The position numbers were made by a program, and so were the translations under genes. Below the pieces are notes generated by a model that worked only from the letters and a program-made list of their open reading frames with translations, was not told where the DNA came from and made no database searches. This document shows, in pieces, positions 42,933-52,092 of a stretch of DNA of 64,000 nt. Position 1 is the first letter of the stretch. Each line of letters begins with the position of its first letter. This stretch comes from Natrinema sp. HArc-T2 (lineage in GTDB: Archaea; Halobacteriota; Halobacteria; Halobacteriales; Natrialbaceae), in contig NZ_JBGUAZ010000008.1 in the NCBI RefSeq assembly GCF_041821085.1, forward strand, positions 44,096 through 108,095. Reading direction: 5' to 3'.

Positions 42933-43286
42933 TCAGTATTGATTTTGCACTTTATCGATTTTACACTGAACACATAATTCATCACCAAAACACGAAACGC
43001 TATCGTAGGGACAGTCGTACTCGTCTACGTTGGCAGACTGGCGGAGTTTCTCCTGCCGCCAGATACTTTCCCAGTCATTAATGTCCATGTCAGCAGATGT
43101 GAAGACGACGTCATCATTCCGATCTGTGATCTTTGCGACTGTGACCGAATAGTGGTTCTCTTTGATGACCTCGATCGCTTCTTCGTACGAGGAACAGATG
43201 ACCGTCTCTGTTCCAGTTTGGTCATCCAAGAGTCGAACGGTAATCGAACCGTCGTATTCTTCCGTCGGGTCCAGTCCAGAGCTCAT
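42933..43286 (-). CDS. Hypothetical protein with C-terminal Cys-rich tail
   Basis: 117 residues from ATG 43286; the frame opens upstream at 43406 but the start after the AT-rich gap is better. The N-terminal domain is acidic alpha/beta (ITVRLLDDQTGTETVIC, YEEAIEVIKENHYSVTVAKI, VVFTSADMDINDWESIW). The tail has four Cys in DCPYDSVSCFGDELCVQC, a plausible zinc site. No family is recognised with confidence. It lies just inside repeat B. Confidence 0.6.
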   Translation of the reverse strand: MSSGLDPTEEYDGSITVRLLDDQTGTETVICSSYEEAIEVIKENHYSVTVAKITDRNDDVVFTSADMDINDWESIWRQEKLRQSANVDEYDCPYDSVSCFGDELCVQCKIDKVQNQY

Positions 43287-43439
43287 AACAGACACACTCG
43301 AAATACTGTGTAAAAGCTTGGGAAGAACACGTTTCTCGAACACTGAGATCTCCACTGCAACCCGAATACTGAGTTCTCCGCCAGTTACCGATTTTGAAAT
43401 AGCCAATTTCAGCTTAGGCTATTCTGCTGGTCGATCTGG

Positions 43440-43527
43440 GGTGGTTTCGTCTGTCCTCATTCGTGGCCTCGAGGCACACGAGTGTGCGCTTCAAGCCGCT
43501 CGGGCGCAGAAAAACTGGCTTGTCACG
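43440..43527 (+). repeat. Direct repeat B (88 bp)
   Basis: Second copy of the repeat described at 39533. It lies 38 nt from the 3' end of the AddA-like gene. Unlike copy A, no tandem hairpins follow; sequence identity stops after CTTGTCACG. Copy B keeps a cleaner stem (GCACAC / GTGTGC) in the centre. Confidence 0.85.
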
Positions 43528-43564
43528 ACCGATCAGATCCCGCTTTCGAGGCGTTCCTTCGTTG

Positions 43565-46402
43565 CTACTCTCGAATTTCGAGAAGGTCTGTGAGATCTTC
43601 CTTCGAGAGCGGTTCAATCTCGATCCGGCTGTCCCTCGCCGAATAATAAATCGAGGCGCTCACGTCTCGACTCTCGAACCATGCATCGAGTGCATGATAG
43701 TACACGCTGAGCTGCGTTCGATATTTCGACTCTGCATGGCGTCCCTGATCAGTTTTGTAATCGATGATCTCTGCTCGGTCGGATGTCACACTGACGAGAT
43801 CAACAACTCCAGAGATCGTCACCTGATCGCCGTCACTTTCAAGCGGTAGATACACTTGTTCTTCGGCTCTGAGGGTCCCCTCGAGCGAATCGAGAAGCTC
43901 CTTGATATTCTGTTCATCCCCGTTTCGAGGATCAACGTCGTCTCCGAGAGCGTACTGTTCTGCAAACTCGTGAACCGACGAGCCAAACTCCTGCCCTCTT
44001 CCCTGACCCACGTCTTCGTAGACCTCGTCGCCCATTAGCGAGTGAGGCGAGTCCCCATCAGGACCGTTCGGCTGTGGGATCGGCACGGTGAGTTGTGACT
44101 GAACGGAGTCTGCGATACGCTCAGTATCAACTGCTGGCTCGAGTGGGGTAATGTCGACGGGCAGCTCCTCGAGGAACGTGTTCGGATCGTCGCCAGCCGA
44201 AAACAGCAGATGGTCTTTCGCCCGCGTCATTGCGACGTAGAGCAACCTGCGTTCTTCGTCGGCTTCCGTTGACTGACACCGTCTCAGGACGTCGGTCCGC
44301 CAATTGTCGTAGATGTGGGGCTCGCCATGAGCCTCGGCATAGCACTTGCGCTGGCGGAGTCCTGTGAGTTCGGAGTACGTGATCGTTCCATCCCGTCCGC
44401 CAGCAGGTGGGAACTTCCCGCTGTTCATATTCCCAAGAATCACGATCGGATGCTCGAGTCCCTTGACCGAGTGGATCGTCTGGACGGTGATCGCGTTGGT
44501 CCCTGCTGCAGCGTGGACCTCCTCGGTGTGTCCCGATTCGACCCCTTGGTCGATGAAGCGGATTAGGTCACCAAGCGTCATCGTCGTCGCATTGTGGACC
44601 GACTGAACCGTGGTGAGGATGACGTCCGCTGTCGGCCCGTCGTATCCGTAGTGATCGAATACCCGTCGTGCAATGGCATTCGTGGTCTCGAGTGCTGCGA
44701 GCTCCGTGCGGAACGCTGCCATGTTCTCGGGATAGGCCTCGTGCTCGAGGATGTGATCGATCTCGTCGAGCGTGTAGCCAGCACGCTCGAGGACGACTGC
44801 CCAACCCCTGTCCGCGTTGGTCTCGAGGATACGCAACCAGGCAAGCAGGAGTTTGGCCTGATCGGTTCGGAAGAGTTCGATGCCGCCCTCGTACGCCATC
44901 GGAAGGTCGTACTCCTCGGCGACAGACAGCAAGTCACGACCGAAGTCACGTGTGCGAGTCAACACTGCGATGTCGCCGTACTCAGGAGTGCGAAGCTCAC
45001 CATCGTCCTCAACTGCGTATGTGTCGTTCCCGACGATCTCCTGAACCTTCGTTAGGATCGCCTCGTGTTCATCGTCGTGCTGGATGGCTTCGATCTGTGA
45101 GTGTTCGTGCTCTGTGTTCGATGACAGTGAGACAACCTGTTCGCGGATCGCTTCTCGATCGATTGACTCGTGGCTACTTGCTGGGTTTACAAGCGCGTGT
45201 TCCGAGAAATCGAGAATCTCCTGGGTCGACCGATAGTTTTCTTCGAGTTCGATGTTGGTTATCGGCTCGACCGGGAACGAAACGCGCTCGGCGTCATCGT
45301 TCAGGTCGGTCGTGAATCGCTCGAGACGTGAGTCGAATTCGGTGATGTTCTCGATCGCGGCATACTGGAAGGAGTAGATGCTTTGCTTCCAGTCGCCAAC
45401 GACGCAGATATTGTCCGTTCCAGCGAGTAGCAGCGAGAGTTTGAATTGGATCTCACTCGAGTCCTGGAACTCGTCGATCATCACGTACTCGAACGCAAGC
45501 GACTCGCGAAGGTCGTCGTCCTCACAGAGGAGGACGAACGCGAAAAGCTGGAGGAACGAGAAGTTCAGGTAGTTCCGGCGGAGCGCGAACTCGAGGTACT
45601 CAATGTAGATATCGTGGATGAATTCGATGAGGTGCTCGCGGTCTTCAGTGAAGGCTCGCTCGGCGACCTCATCGGGAATCGCCTTCGTGCCACGTGGTCC
45701 TCGTAGCTCTGACCGATCGGGGGCGTCCGGGAGGTAACACTTGTTCTTGCCATATCGACCGAGTTTCGAGCGCAGTTTCGATTGTTTGCTGCCCCCATTC
45801 CGAGGCTGATTCAGTTCGTCAAATACAGCTTTGAACGCGTCGAAGTCGCCCTCGAGATGGCTCTTGCTGTCACGATACCAGCCGTCGGTAGTCGGGAAGA
45901 CGCCTTTGGCTGCGAGATTGTTGATGAGATCCAGCAGCTCTGTCGGCTCCGAGAGACACCGGAACAGATCGTCGTATTCCGAATGGTCGTCGCTGAACTG
46001 GTCGATGAGCTCCCCGAAGTACTCACGCTCGATCGTCTCGTTCTCGAGGACCTGTGTTGAGCCAGTGATCGCATCGTCGATCCCTAGATGCGTGGGCGCA
46101 TGGAAGCCGTGTTGCTCGAGGATATCATTACAGAGGCTGTGGAAGGTCTGGATCGGTGCGTCCTTCAGCGCCCGCATATCGTAGTCGCAGTTGGTGACGA
46201 TGCGGTCTTTCATCTCCGTCGCTGCGTTGCGGGTGAAGGTAATTAGCAGGACGTCATCCGGCTCTACGTCGTTCTGGGAGACGATATTCGCGTAGCGACG
46301 AGTGACTGTGAACGTCTTGCCGGTCCCAGCGCCGGCATCAACGAGATACAGCCCTTCTGTACTCTCGATGAGTTCACGCTGTTTCGGGTTCGGTGCTGTC
46401 AT
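43565..46402 (-). CDS. AddA-like UvrD/Rep-type helicase with C-terminal PD-(D/E)XK nuclease
   Basis: A 945-residue protein. SF1A helicase motifs: Q/Walker A NPKQRELIES and VDAGAGTGKTFTVTRRYA (~20-40), Ia LITFTRNAATEMKDRI, II IDEFQDSSEIQFKL (~310), III VVGDWKQSIYSFQYA, IV-V YRSTQEILDFSE and VQTIHSVKGLEHPIVILG, VI ATRA-like LLYVAMTRAKDHLLFS. The last ~130 residues are a RecB-family nuclease (QVTISGVVDLV, EIIDYKTDQ, YRTQLSVYYHALDAWF). It is the AddA half of a two-gene helicase-nuclease and overlaps the AddB-like gene by ATGA. Role: double-strand-end processing in repair or in defence against foreign DNA. Confidence 0.93.
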   Translation of the reverse strand: MTAPNPKQRELIESTEGLYLVDAGAGTGKTFTVTRRYANIVSQNDVEPDDVLLITFTRNAATEMKDRIVTNCDYDMRALKDAPIQTFHSLCNDILEQHGFHAPTHLGIDDAITGSTQVLENETIEREYFGELIDQFSDDHSEYDDLFRCLSEPTELLDLINNLAAKGVFPTTDGWYRDSKSHLEGDFDAFKAVFDELNQPRNGGSKQSKLRSKLGRYGKNKCYLPDAPDRSELRGPRGTKAIPDEVAERAFTEDREHLIEFIHDIYIEYLEFALRRNYLNFSFLQLFAFVLLCEDDDLRESLAFEYVMIDEFQDSSEIQFKLSLLLAGTDNICVVGDWKQSIYSFQYAAIENITEFDSRLERFTTDLNDDAERVSFPVEPITNIELEENYRSTQEILDFSEHALVNPASSHESIDREAIREQVVSLSSNTEHEHSQIEAIQHDDEHEAILTKVQEIVGNDTYAVEDDGELRTPEYGDIAVLTRTRDFGRDLLSVAEEYDLPMAYEGGIELFRTDQAKLLLAWLRILETNADRGWAVVLERAGYTLDEIDHILEHEAYPENMAAFRTELAALETTNAIARRVFDHYGYDGPTADVILTTVQSVHNATTMTLGDLIRFIDQGVESGHTEEVHAAAGTNAITVQTIHSVKGLEHPIVILGNMNSGKFPPAGGRDGTITYSELTGLRQRKCYAEAHGEPHIYDNWRTDVLRRCQSTEADEERRLLYVAMTRAKDHLLFSAGDDPNTFLEELPVDITPLEPAVDTERIADSVQSQLTVPIPQPNGPDGDSPHSLMGDEVYEDVGQGRGQEFGSSVHEFAEQYALGDDVDPRNGDEQNIKELLDSLEGTLRAEEQVYLPLESDGDQVTISGVVDLVSVTSDRAEIIDYKTDQGRHAESKYRTQLSVYYHALDAWFESRDVSASIYYSARDSRIEIEPLSKEDLTDLLEIRE

Positions 46403-49026
46403 CGACTCACCTCGGTCTCGTCAGCCGGGGCATCGGTTGCGCGCTCTGTTGTCAGAATCATATCGCGGTTGTCCACGTATCGGTAGTTCGGCTCACCTGC
46501 TCGTCCCTCGACGGGGAAACGAGACTCCCCACGGCGATATCGGTTCAGTTCCGCGAGTTGGTCATCGATGAATCGCTCGAATTCGTCGAGATCCTCGACG
46601 AAATAGCCCTCTTTGCGATAGCCACACAGGTGCCTGAATGCCTGCATGCAGCCATTTGTGACGTATTTGTAATCGCCGACGGCTTCGATCATCCGCTCGA
46701 GGAGTGCGTTGCCGAACGGTGAATCGGCCATCTCCTCTGCATCCCGCGTTCTGGGTGGCTGGTGTGCATCAAACGCTGCCAGATATTCTTCGTAGCTTGT
46801 CTTTGAGAACGTCTTGTTGCAATCGTTCGAGGCATCTTCGCGGAGCTCTTCGAAAACGGCTCGTGACTGAACGAATTCGTCGAACGGGGTCGGACGGTAC
46901 GTGACTGTCGTCAGGCAGTCGTCGAGAGTCCCCTCGCCCGTGACGACGTCATCGAGCGTCTCGAGGAAGTGGAAGAAGGTGAACTCGAGTTGCTCATTCG
47001 GTCGCTGGCTCCGGTAGTAGGTGAGGTAGAGCAACGCCTGGAAATTCGGGCGATCGCTCGGTGGATCAATTGCTGCGCGTTTGATTACCTGTGACGATGA
47101 TTTCTTGCTTCCACTTTTGAAGTCGACCAGCTGTGTCGGCGACTGTACGAGGTCGATCTTCCCTTTGATCCCACGGTCGTCGTCCTCGAACCATCGTTCG
47201 GTCGCTGGGGAGTCGACCGGTCGGTCGAAGTATGTCGCGAAGACGTTGTCACTGCTGCTCGTGGGTGTGTGGGAGTCAGTATCCGACGGTGCATTCCTCT
47301 CGAGGTAGTCGGCGATCGTCTCGAGGCCAACGCGATACGTCGTTTGTCGGGCGGCCAGATCGACATCACGGTGGAACGCCCGTGTCTCCTCGATCATGAC
47401 ATCGACGACCTCCTCGATGACAGCGTCATCGACGAACTTGGGATGGTTGACGACGAACTCTGCGAAGTCGTGGAAGAGGTTCCCCTCAACGAAGTGGTCT
47501 TTATCTGGGTTGTCGACGAGCCGTCCAAACAAGTAGTCTCGAGGGCAGTTCGCGTATGAATTGAGACTCGATTGGCTGAGTGCCGTCTCTGGCTCGGTCT
47601 CGACGTTGATTGGTTCTTTGTCGAATCCTGCGCCTGTCGACCGAAACGTCCGTGCGTAGCGAATCGATTCGAAATCACTGAAACGCTCGAACTCGGTTTC
47701 GAGGAGGCCTTCGAAGTACAGACACGGCGTTACGGGTGTCCCCCCGGCAGTGTCCTGGACGAGATAGTACTGGTCGACACCACTCTGGAGCAGCGACTGG
47801 AACTGATCGATATTCCGCTCGAATTCCTCGTCATGATCGACCCATGGTCGCTCTGGTGACGTGTGCGTCCAACTTTCGTCAAGGCCGAGGTAGAAGACGA
47901 CTGGCCGATCAACAAACGACGCTGATTTCGCATCGGCCAGCAGGACGCCCTCGTTTTCTCGGTCGATCGGGACGTCGTAGGTCTCGAGATAGAAGGTGAG
48001 TCGATCAATGGTATCTTCGGTGATCGCCTCGTTGAGGAGTCCGAGATGGTCGAGTTCCTCGCGGAAGGTCTCGAGCGTACACTCGGCGCGGTTTTCGTAG
48101 GCGGTTAGCGCGTCACCGATCGTGAGCGCTGCTGCCCGATCGCAGAAGTCACGGAGCCACTCGAGCTCGGGAGCGTCGACCTCGAAAAGCCGCTTTTCGT
48201 CGTGATCGACATCGATAGTCATCCCGAGACGGGTTAGGAGCGGTTTCACACTCTTGAGGCGGGTATCGGATCCTGCAATCGTGCTCCGGAGAAGCTGGAT
48301 AACGGCTCGATGATCCTGATCGTCGGTGAACGATGGGCCGCCGTAATATGGAATCTCTGTCGCTTCAAACGCGGACTCGATGAGTGGTGAATACTCACTA
48401 TTCGCATCGAGAACGACTGCAATGTCGTCGGCGTTCTCTGGGGTGACCGTATCGAGGACGGCATCGACGATTGCTGCTGGTGAGTCAAAGATTCGGACGG
48501 GAGGCAATTCGAACGAGTCGTCACAGAAGCGATCGACAGCGTCGTATTGCGGGGGAAGAATCGATCGCTCGAGATTCGTCAGTTGCTGTTCGCCGATGAC
48601 GGCGACTGGTTCGTACTCCTCGCGGTCGATTTGGTAGTCAGTGAGCGTTCGCGACGTCGTTTCGAGTGATTCGATACAGTCGACGACGGTTCGTGTTGCT
48701 GGCGTATCGAACGTATCGTACTCGAGAATTGAATCGGGGCTGCCCTGATACTCCCAGCACTGCAGCACGTTCCCGATTGCGTAGGACGCCTGCTTCCAAC
48801 TGAGATTGTTTTGGCTGGTGACCTCGAGGAAGGCCAGCCGGTCTTCTGCAGTTTCTCGACGTCTGGCAGCGAGTCTGCGGGGTGTGATCGCGAACGGGCC
48901 GAAATGGGGGTGCTCGAGTCGTCGGTTGAGTGCACTTGCTAACGGGGCGTCGGGGACGATGACGAGATCGTATTCGGCTACCTCCTCGTATAGCCGACCG
49001 ATCGGTTTCGACCGCTTGATTGACAC
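46399..49026 (-). CDS. AddB-like inactivated-helicase / PD-(D/E)XK nuclease subunit
   Basis: An 875-residue protein from GTG 49026. The first ~450 residues follow the UvrD-like AddB layout (VIVPDAPLASALNRRL, DDIAVVLDANSEYSPLIES, VVFYLGLDESW) without a Walker A lysine. A nuclease domain follows: SQSSLNSYANCPRDYLFGRL (~500), HDFAEFVVN, GIKGKIDLVQSPTQLVDFKS (~650), FQALLYLTYYR. Cys in the first motif, plus CMQAFRHLC near the C-terminus, may ligate an Fe-S cluster as in AddB. The spacing is not canonical, so this is tentative. Coupled to the AddA-like gene, it should form a heterodimeric resection nuclease. Confidence 0.88.
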   Translation of the reverse strand: MSIKRSKPIGRLYEEVAEYDLVIVPDAPLASALNRRLEHPHFGPFAITPRRLAARRRETAEDRLAFLEVTSQNNLSWKQASYAIGNVLQCWEYQGSPDSILEYDTFDTPATRTVVDCIESLETTSRTLTDYQIDREEYEPVAVIGEQQLTNLERSILPPQYDAVDRFCDDSFELPPVRIFDSPAAIVDAVLDTVTPENADDIAVVLDANSEYSPLIESAFEATEIPYYGGPSFTDDQDHRAVIQLLRSTIAGSDTRLKSVKPLLTRLGMTIDVDHDEKRLFEVDAPELEWLRDFCDRAAALTIGDALTAYENRAECTLETFREELDHLGLLNEAITEDTIDRLTFYLETYDVPIDRENEGVLLADAKSASFVDRPVVFYLGLDESWTHTSPERPWVDHDEEFERNIDQFQSLLQSGVDQYYLVQDTAGGTPVTPCLYFEGLLETEFERFSDFESIRYARTFRSTGAGFDKEPINVETEPETALSQSSLNSYANCPRDYLFGRLVDNPDKDHFVEGNLFHDFAEFVVNHPKFVDDAVIEEVVDVMIEETRAFHRDVDLAARQTTYRVGLETIADYLERNAPSDTDSHTPTSSSDNVFATYFDRPVDSPATERWFEDDDRGIKGKIDLVQSPTQLVDFKSGSKKSSSQVIKRAAIDPPSDRPNFQALLYLTYYRSQRPNEQLEFTFFHFLETLDDVVTGEGTLDDCLTTVTYRPTPFDEFVQSRAVFEELREDASNDCNKTFSKTSYEEYLAAFDAHQPPRTRDAEEMADSPFGNALLERMIEAVGDYKYVTNGCMQAFRHLCGYRKEGYFVEDLDEFERFIDDQLAELNRYRRGESRFPVEGRAGEPNYRYVDNRDMILTTERATDAPADETEVSR

Positions 49027-49272
49027 GACGCATAGATTCTAGTATACAACAATAAGTCTGTATATAGTGAAAAACTAGCAATGTGGGGTTTTCTGAGGAG
49101 TGGTCTGAGAGATCGCATCTCTTTCTCAGATATGATGAACACCGCGTTTCAACCTCCTTGGAAACTATAGTGGAGTAGACTTGTTTTTGAGGAAAGAGCG
49201 CACTCGGCGAAACGCGAACTTGGCAGCGCCCCGTAGGCATATGTGACGGGTCAGTGTAGTTCGACAAGAATC

Positions 49273-50019
49273 ATGCCAGATTCATCTAACGTGTCATTTC
49301 ATCGGTCAGGCGAGCTCGATGCGGAGTCATCGACGCTGATCGAAGGGTTGCCGGGACATGGACTGGTTGCGTCGATCGCCGTCGATCAAATCACAGATCA
49401 GCTTGGACTCGAGGAGTATGGGTCGATCCGGTCGGATTCCTTTCCGCCTGTGGCATCGTTCACGGACGGAATGGTTCAGGATACGGTACGCGTCCATGGC
49501 GGAACTGATCCGGATATTATGACGCTGAAGAGTGATGTCCCAATCCCGGAAGACGCGTTCGCCGATCTGAGTCAGTGCGTTCTAGAGGAACTAGTGGACA
49601 ACTTCAGCCGAGCGATCTTCCTTGCCGGTGCGCCGGCCCAGTCCGAGGAACAGCAGGGCGATGTCATCGGCGTTGCGACGACCGAGACGTTGAAGACGGA
49701 CCTCGAAGACGCCGGGATTGAGCTCGCGGAAGACTCCGGTGCCGTAGGTGGTGTGACCGGTGCACTCGTCAATGCCTGTTATCAGGCAGATGTTCCAGCA
49801 GCATTGCTCCTTGTCCGCGCAGACCCGCGTCTCCCGGATCCGGCTGCGGCACAGTCCGTGATCGAGACGGCGCTTGAACCGCTCGTCGAGTTTGATATTG
49901 ATACCACCGAACTTCGCGAGCAGGCGGAGGAGATTCAGCGCCAGAAACAGCAGGTCGCACAACAGCTACAACAGACGCAGGAGCAACAGGACGAACCCGT
50001 CCGAGGAATGTTCCGGTAG
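49273..50019 (+). CDS. Proteasome-assembly-chaperone (PAC2) family protein
   Basis: 248 residues from ATG 49273. PAC2 signature: TLIEGLPGHGLVASIAVDQI near the start, YGSIRSDSFPPVASFTDGM, IFLAGAPAQ, GAVGGVTGALVNACYQADVP and a C-terminal Gln-rich coiled coil (EIQRQKQQVAQQLQQTQEQ). Archaeal members are thought to assist proteasome assembly or resemble its chaperones; the biochemistry is limited. It is a common single-gene haloarchaeal locus, here just outside the helicase-nuclease operon. Confidence 0.9.
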   Translation: MPDSSNVSFHRSGELDAESSTLIEGLPGHGLVASIAVDQITDQLGLEEYGSIRSDSFPPVASFTDGMVQDTVRVHGGTDPDIMTLKSDVPIPEDAFADLSQCVLEELVDNFSRAIFLAGAPAQSEEQQGDVIGVATTETLKTDLEDAGIELAEDSGAVGGVTGALVNACYQADVPAALLLVRADPRLPDPAAAQSVIETALEPLVEFDIDTTELREQAEEIQRQKQQVAQQLQQTQEQQDEPVRGMFR

Positions 50020-50128
50020 TAGGGAAATCACGCGATCCAGATCAACGCGTATGAAGGATTATACCACCTTTGCGCCACGCTCTCGCAGCATTTCGAGTTG
50101 CTGGGGGCGGACGGCGAGCTGGTGTGAC

Positions 50129-50212
50129 CTACGCTGGTATGACGGTCGCCGGCGTCGACAGGAGGGCGACACCGAGTGCGGCGGCAGCCGTGCGCCGGGC
50201 GATCGAACTCAT
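50129..50212 (-). CDS. Possible 27-residue hydrophobic peptide or gene remnant
   Basis: The ATG at 50212 overlaps the ferredoxin stop by ATGA and opens a short frame (SIARRTAAAALGVALLSTPA) with a signal-like hydrophobic stretch. In another frame the following bases read QQLEMLRERGAKVV before a stop, so this may instead be the broken start of a longer gene. Support comes only from the coupling overlap. Confidence 0.25.
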   Translation of the reverse strand: MSSIARRTAAAALGVALLSTPATVIPA

Positions 50213-50526
50213 TTCCACGGGTTCGGCACGAGGTCGGCCTGTATCTCCGCACCCACCTCGATCCGGCAGTCGGATCGCGGTTCTGCCACACAGAGCAGGA
50301 CGTAACCGTCCTGTCGGTGTCGGGGTTTCAACCCCCGCGGGCGTTTGACGTGGACGAGGTCACCCTCCAGCAGGCGTCCAGTGCAGGTGGCGCAAGCACC
50401 GTACAGACAGCCGTAGGGGACGCCGAGGCCTGCACGCTCAGTAGCGTCGATGACCGTCTCGGCCTCCCGAACCTCGACGGTCGCCTCTCGACCGTCGCGC
50501 CACTCCAGAGTGACTGTGTGGGGCAT
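50209..50526 (-). CDS. 2Fe-2S ferredoxin (plant/halobacterial type)
   Basis: 105 residues with the [2Fe-2S] motif CLYGACATC (C-x4-C-x2-C, ~residue 40) and the fourth Cys in YVLLCVAEP (~79). It lacks the large halobacterial N-terminal insert. It starts 6 nt after the methanethiol-oxidase stop, so the two form an operon and the ferredoxin may accept electrons from thiol oxidation. That link is inference from spacing. Confidence 0.9.
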   Translation of the reverse strand: MPHTVTLEWRDGREATVEVREAETVIDATERAGLGVPYGCLYGACATCTGRLLEGDLVHVKRPRGLKPRHRQDGYVLLCVAEPRSDCRIEVGAEIQADLVPNPWK

Positions 50527-50532
50527 CGGCGG

Positions 50533-51936
50533 CTACTGCCAGACGTCGCTGGTGCAGTCGCCGCCGGGCCAGCGAATCTCGTGGGCGCGGGCCGGGCCAC
50601 CCGGGGCGTCGCCGAAGTCGACAAGGAAGTCCTCGTCGAGTTCCATCCGTCCCTCGTCGGGGTAGACGTCCGCCTTCATCATCAGCGACCCCTGCTCGCC
50701 AATTTCGGGGTAGAACTGGTTGTCCCACGAGGAGAACAGGGACGTCGTCCAGTAGACGCGCTTGCCGTCGCGGGAGAGCTGGAGCATCTGGGGCGCGCCA
50801 CGGATTTCGGTGCCATGAATCTCCTGTCGGTCGGCGAAGTTACCACCGGCCCAGACCCGATCGACCAGCCGAGGGTTGCCGAAGTCGCTCACGTCGTACA
50901 TCCGCATGTCGCCGTGCAGCCAGTTCGAGAAGAACAGGTACTGGTCGTCCAGCGAGAGGACGATGTCCGTCACGAGACCGGGGACGGGCATGTCCCAGTC
51001 GGGATGCTCGCGGGACTCGACGTCGATGACCTTCTCCCACTCCCACACGCCGTCGCTCTCCTCCCAGAAGCGGAGGATGTTCGAGGAGAGCGCCGCACCG
51101 ACGTAGCCTTGGGTCTCCTCGGGATCGTGCGGCATGCGAATCTCCAGCGGAATCTGCCCCTCCTCGCCGAAGTTCAGGGTCTGCTGGTGCTCCTTGTTCT
51201 CCCAGTCCCAGATGTGGATGCTGTCGCCGTACCTACCCTCCTCGACGTCGTCGAGATCGAAGCCGGGATAGTAGGTATTCGGCGCGGCCCACTCCGTCGA
51301 GATCATCACGTTGTGACGGGGCTGGTACCAGTAGTCGTAGTTCATCTCCATGTCGCCGCGATCGGCTTCCCAGTGGCCGTCGATGGAGAAGTCGCTCTGG
51401 TCCAACTGGAGGAAGCCACCAGGGAGTTCGCCGTTGGCGTCACCGAGCATACTGATGACGACCTTCCCACCGGGGACGCAGTGAACCGTGTGCGGCGCAG
51501 ACAGATCGTATTCGAAGATCTCCTCGGGTTCGATGACCTTCTCGATCTCCATGTTACGCGGATCCTCGGCGTCGAGGATGTGGATGCGGGAGGACCGCTG
51601 CCCGGGGACAATGAGGTGATCGCGCATCAGTCCCTCGGTGTGACACGATGACGAACAGGAGTTCCAGCCGAAGTGGTGGAGTTCGTCGCCCTTGTTCGGC
51701 ATCTCGACGGTGTCGACCAGTTCGCTGTACGTGTCCGATTCGGGGTCGAGGTCGACGACGCCGATGAAGTCGGAGCCGTCGACGTCCATTCCGACACGGA
51801 GCGCGATGACGAACGCCGTCTTCTCGCGCTCCGACTCGGTCCGCATCGCCGCGGGCGTCGGATAGCCCGGTCCCTCTACCTCGTGGTGTTCGTGTCCGTG
51901 CTTCTCGGCCGCGCTGCTGGGTTCGTCAGCACTCAT
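50533..51936 (-). CDS. Selenium-binding protein 56 / methanethiol oxidase family
   Basis: 467 residues from ATG 51936; the frame opens 10 codons earlier. The family beta-propeller features are clear: FGWNSCSSSCHTEG (~95), LSAPHTVHCVPGGKVVISM, YQPRHNVMISTEW, GNFADRQEIHGTEIRGAPQM and a C-terminal HEIRWPGGDCTSDVW. Histidines in these motifs are the copper ligands of methanethiol oxidases, which convert methanethiol to formaldehyde, H2S and H2O2. In archaea a selenium- or copper-handling role is also possible. Divergent from a Bat-type HTH gene and followed by a ferredoxin. Confidence 0.93.
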   Translation of the reverse strand: MSADEPSSAAEKHGHEHHEVEGPGYPTPAAMRTESEREKTAFVIALRVGMDVDGSDFIGVVDLDPESDTYSELVDTVEMPNKGDELHHFGWNSCSSSCHTEGLMRDHLIVPGQRSSRIHILDAEDPRNMEIEKVIEPEEIFEYDLSAPHTVHCVPGGKVVISMLGDANGELPGGFLQLDQSDFSIDGHWEADRGDMEMNYDYWYQPRHNVMISTEWAAPNTYYPGFDLDDVEEGRYGDSIHIWDWENKEHQQTLNFGEEGQIPLEIRMPHDPEETQGYVGAALSSNILRFWEESDGVWEWEKVIDVESREHPDWDMPVPGLVTDIVLSLDDQYLFFSNWLHGDMRMYDVSDFGNPRLVDRVWAGGNFADRQEIHGTEIRGAPQMLQLSRDGKRVYWTTSLFSSWDNQFYPEIGEQGSLMMKADVYPDEGRMELDEDFLVDFGDAPGGPARAHEIRWPGGDCTSDVWQ

Positions 51937-51977
51937 GCGAGACAGTGACAACCACATGATGGGCATAAATAATAATT

Positions 51978-51997
51978 GAGTTGTCGAGCGACAACTC
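51978..51997. promoter_or_regulatory. Palindromic operator candidate between the thiol-oxidase gene and its regulator
   Basis: Perfect 9-bp arms GAGTTGTCG / CGACAACTC separated by AG, directly upstream (relative to the minus-strand gene) of the TATA-like stretch 51966-51977 (CATAAATAATAA). The ATG at 51936 is then ~30 nt from the TATA, so the mRNA would have almost no leader. A regulator bound here could block or recruit both divergent promoters. Confidence 0.5.
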
Positions 51998-52092
51998 GTG
52001 TCGGTCGCTTGACCTTAGGGAAACCTTATGCGCTGGCTGGCGTACTCCCGGGGTGTGTTCGTGGTGTCCCACGACAACCGGGTGGGTTCCTG

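Noticed and set aside
39533..43527. Direct repeats as a CRISPR array
   Set aside because: Only two copies of ~87 bp, separated by ~3.8 kb of genes; no spacer pattern, no cas genes.
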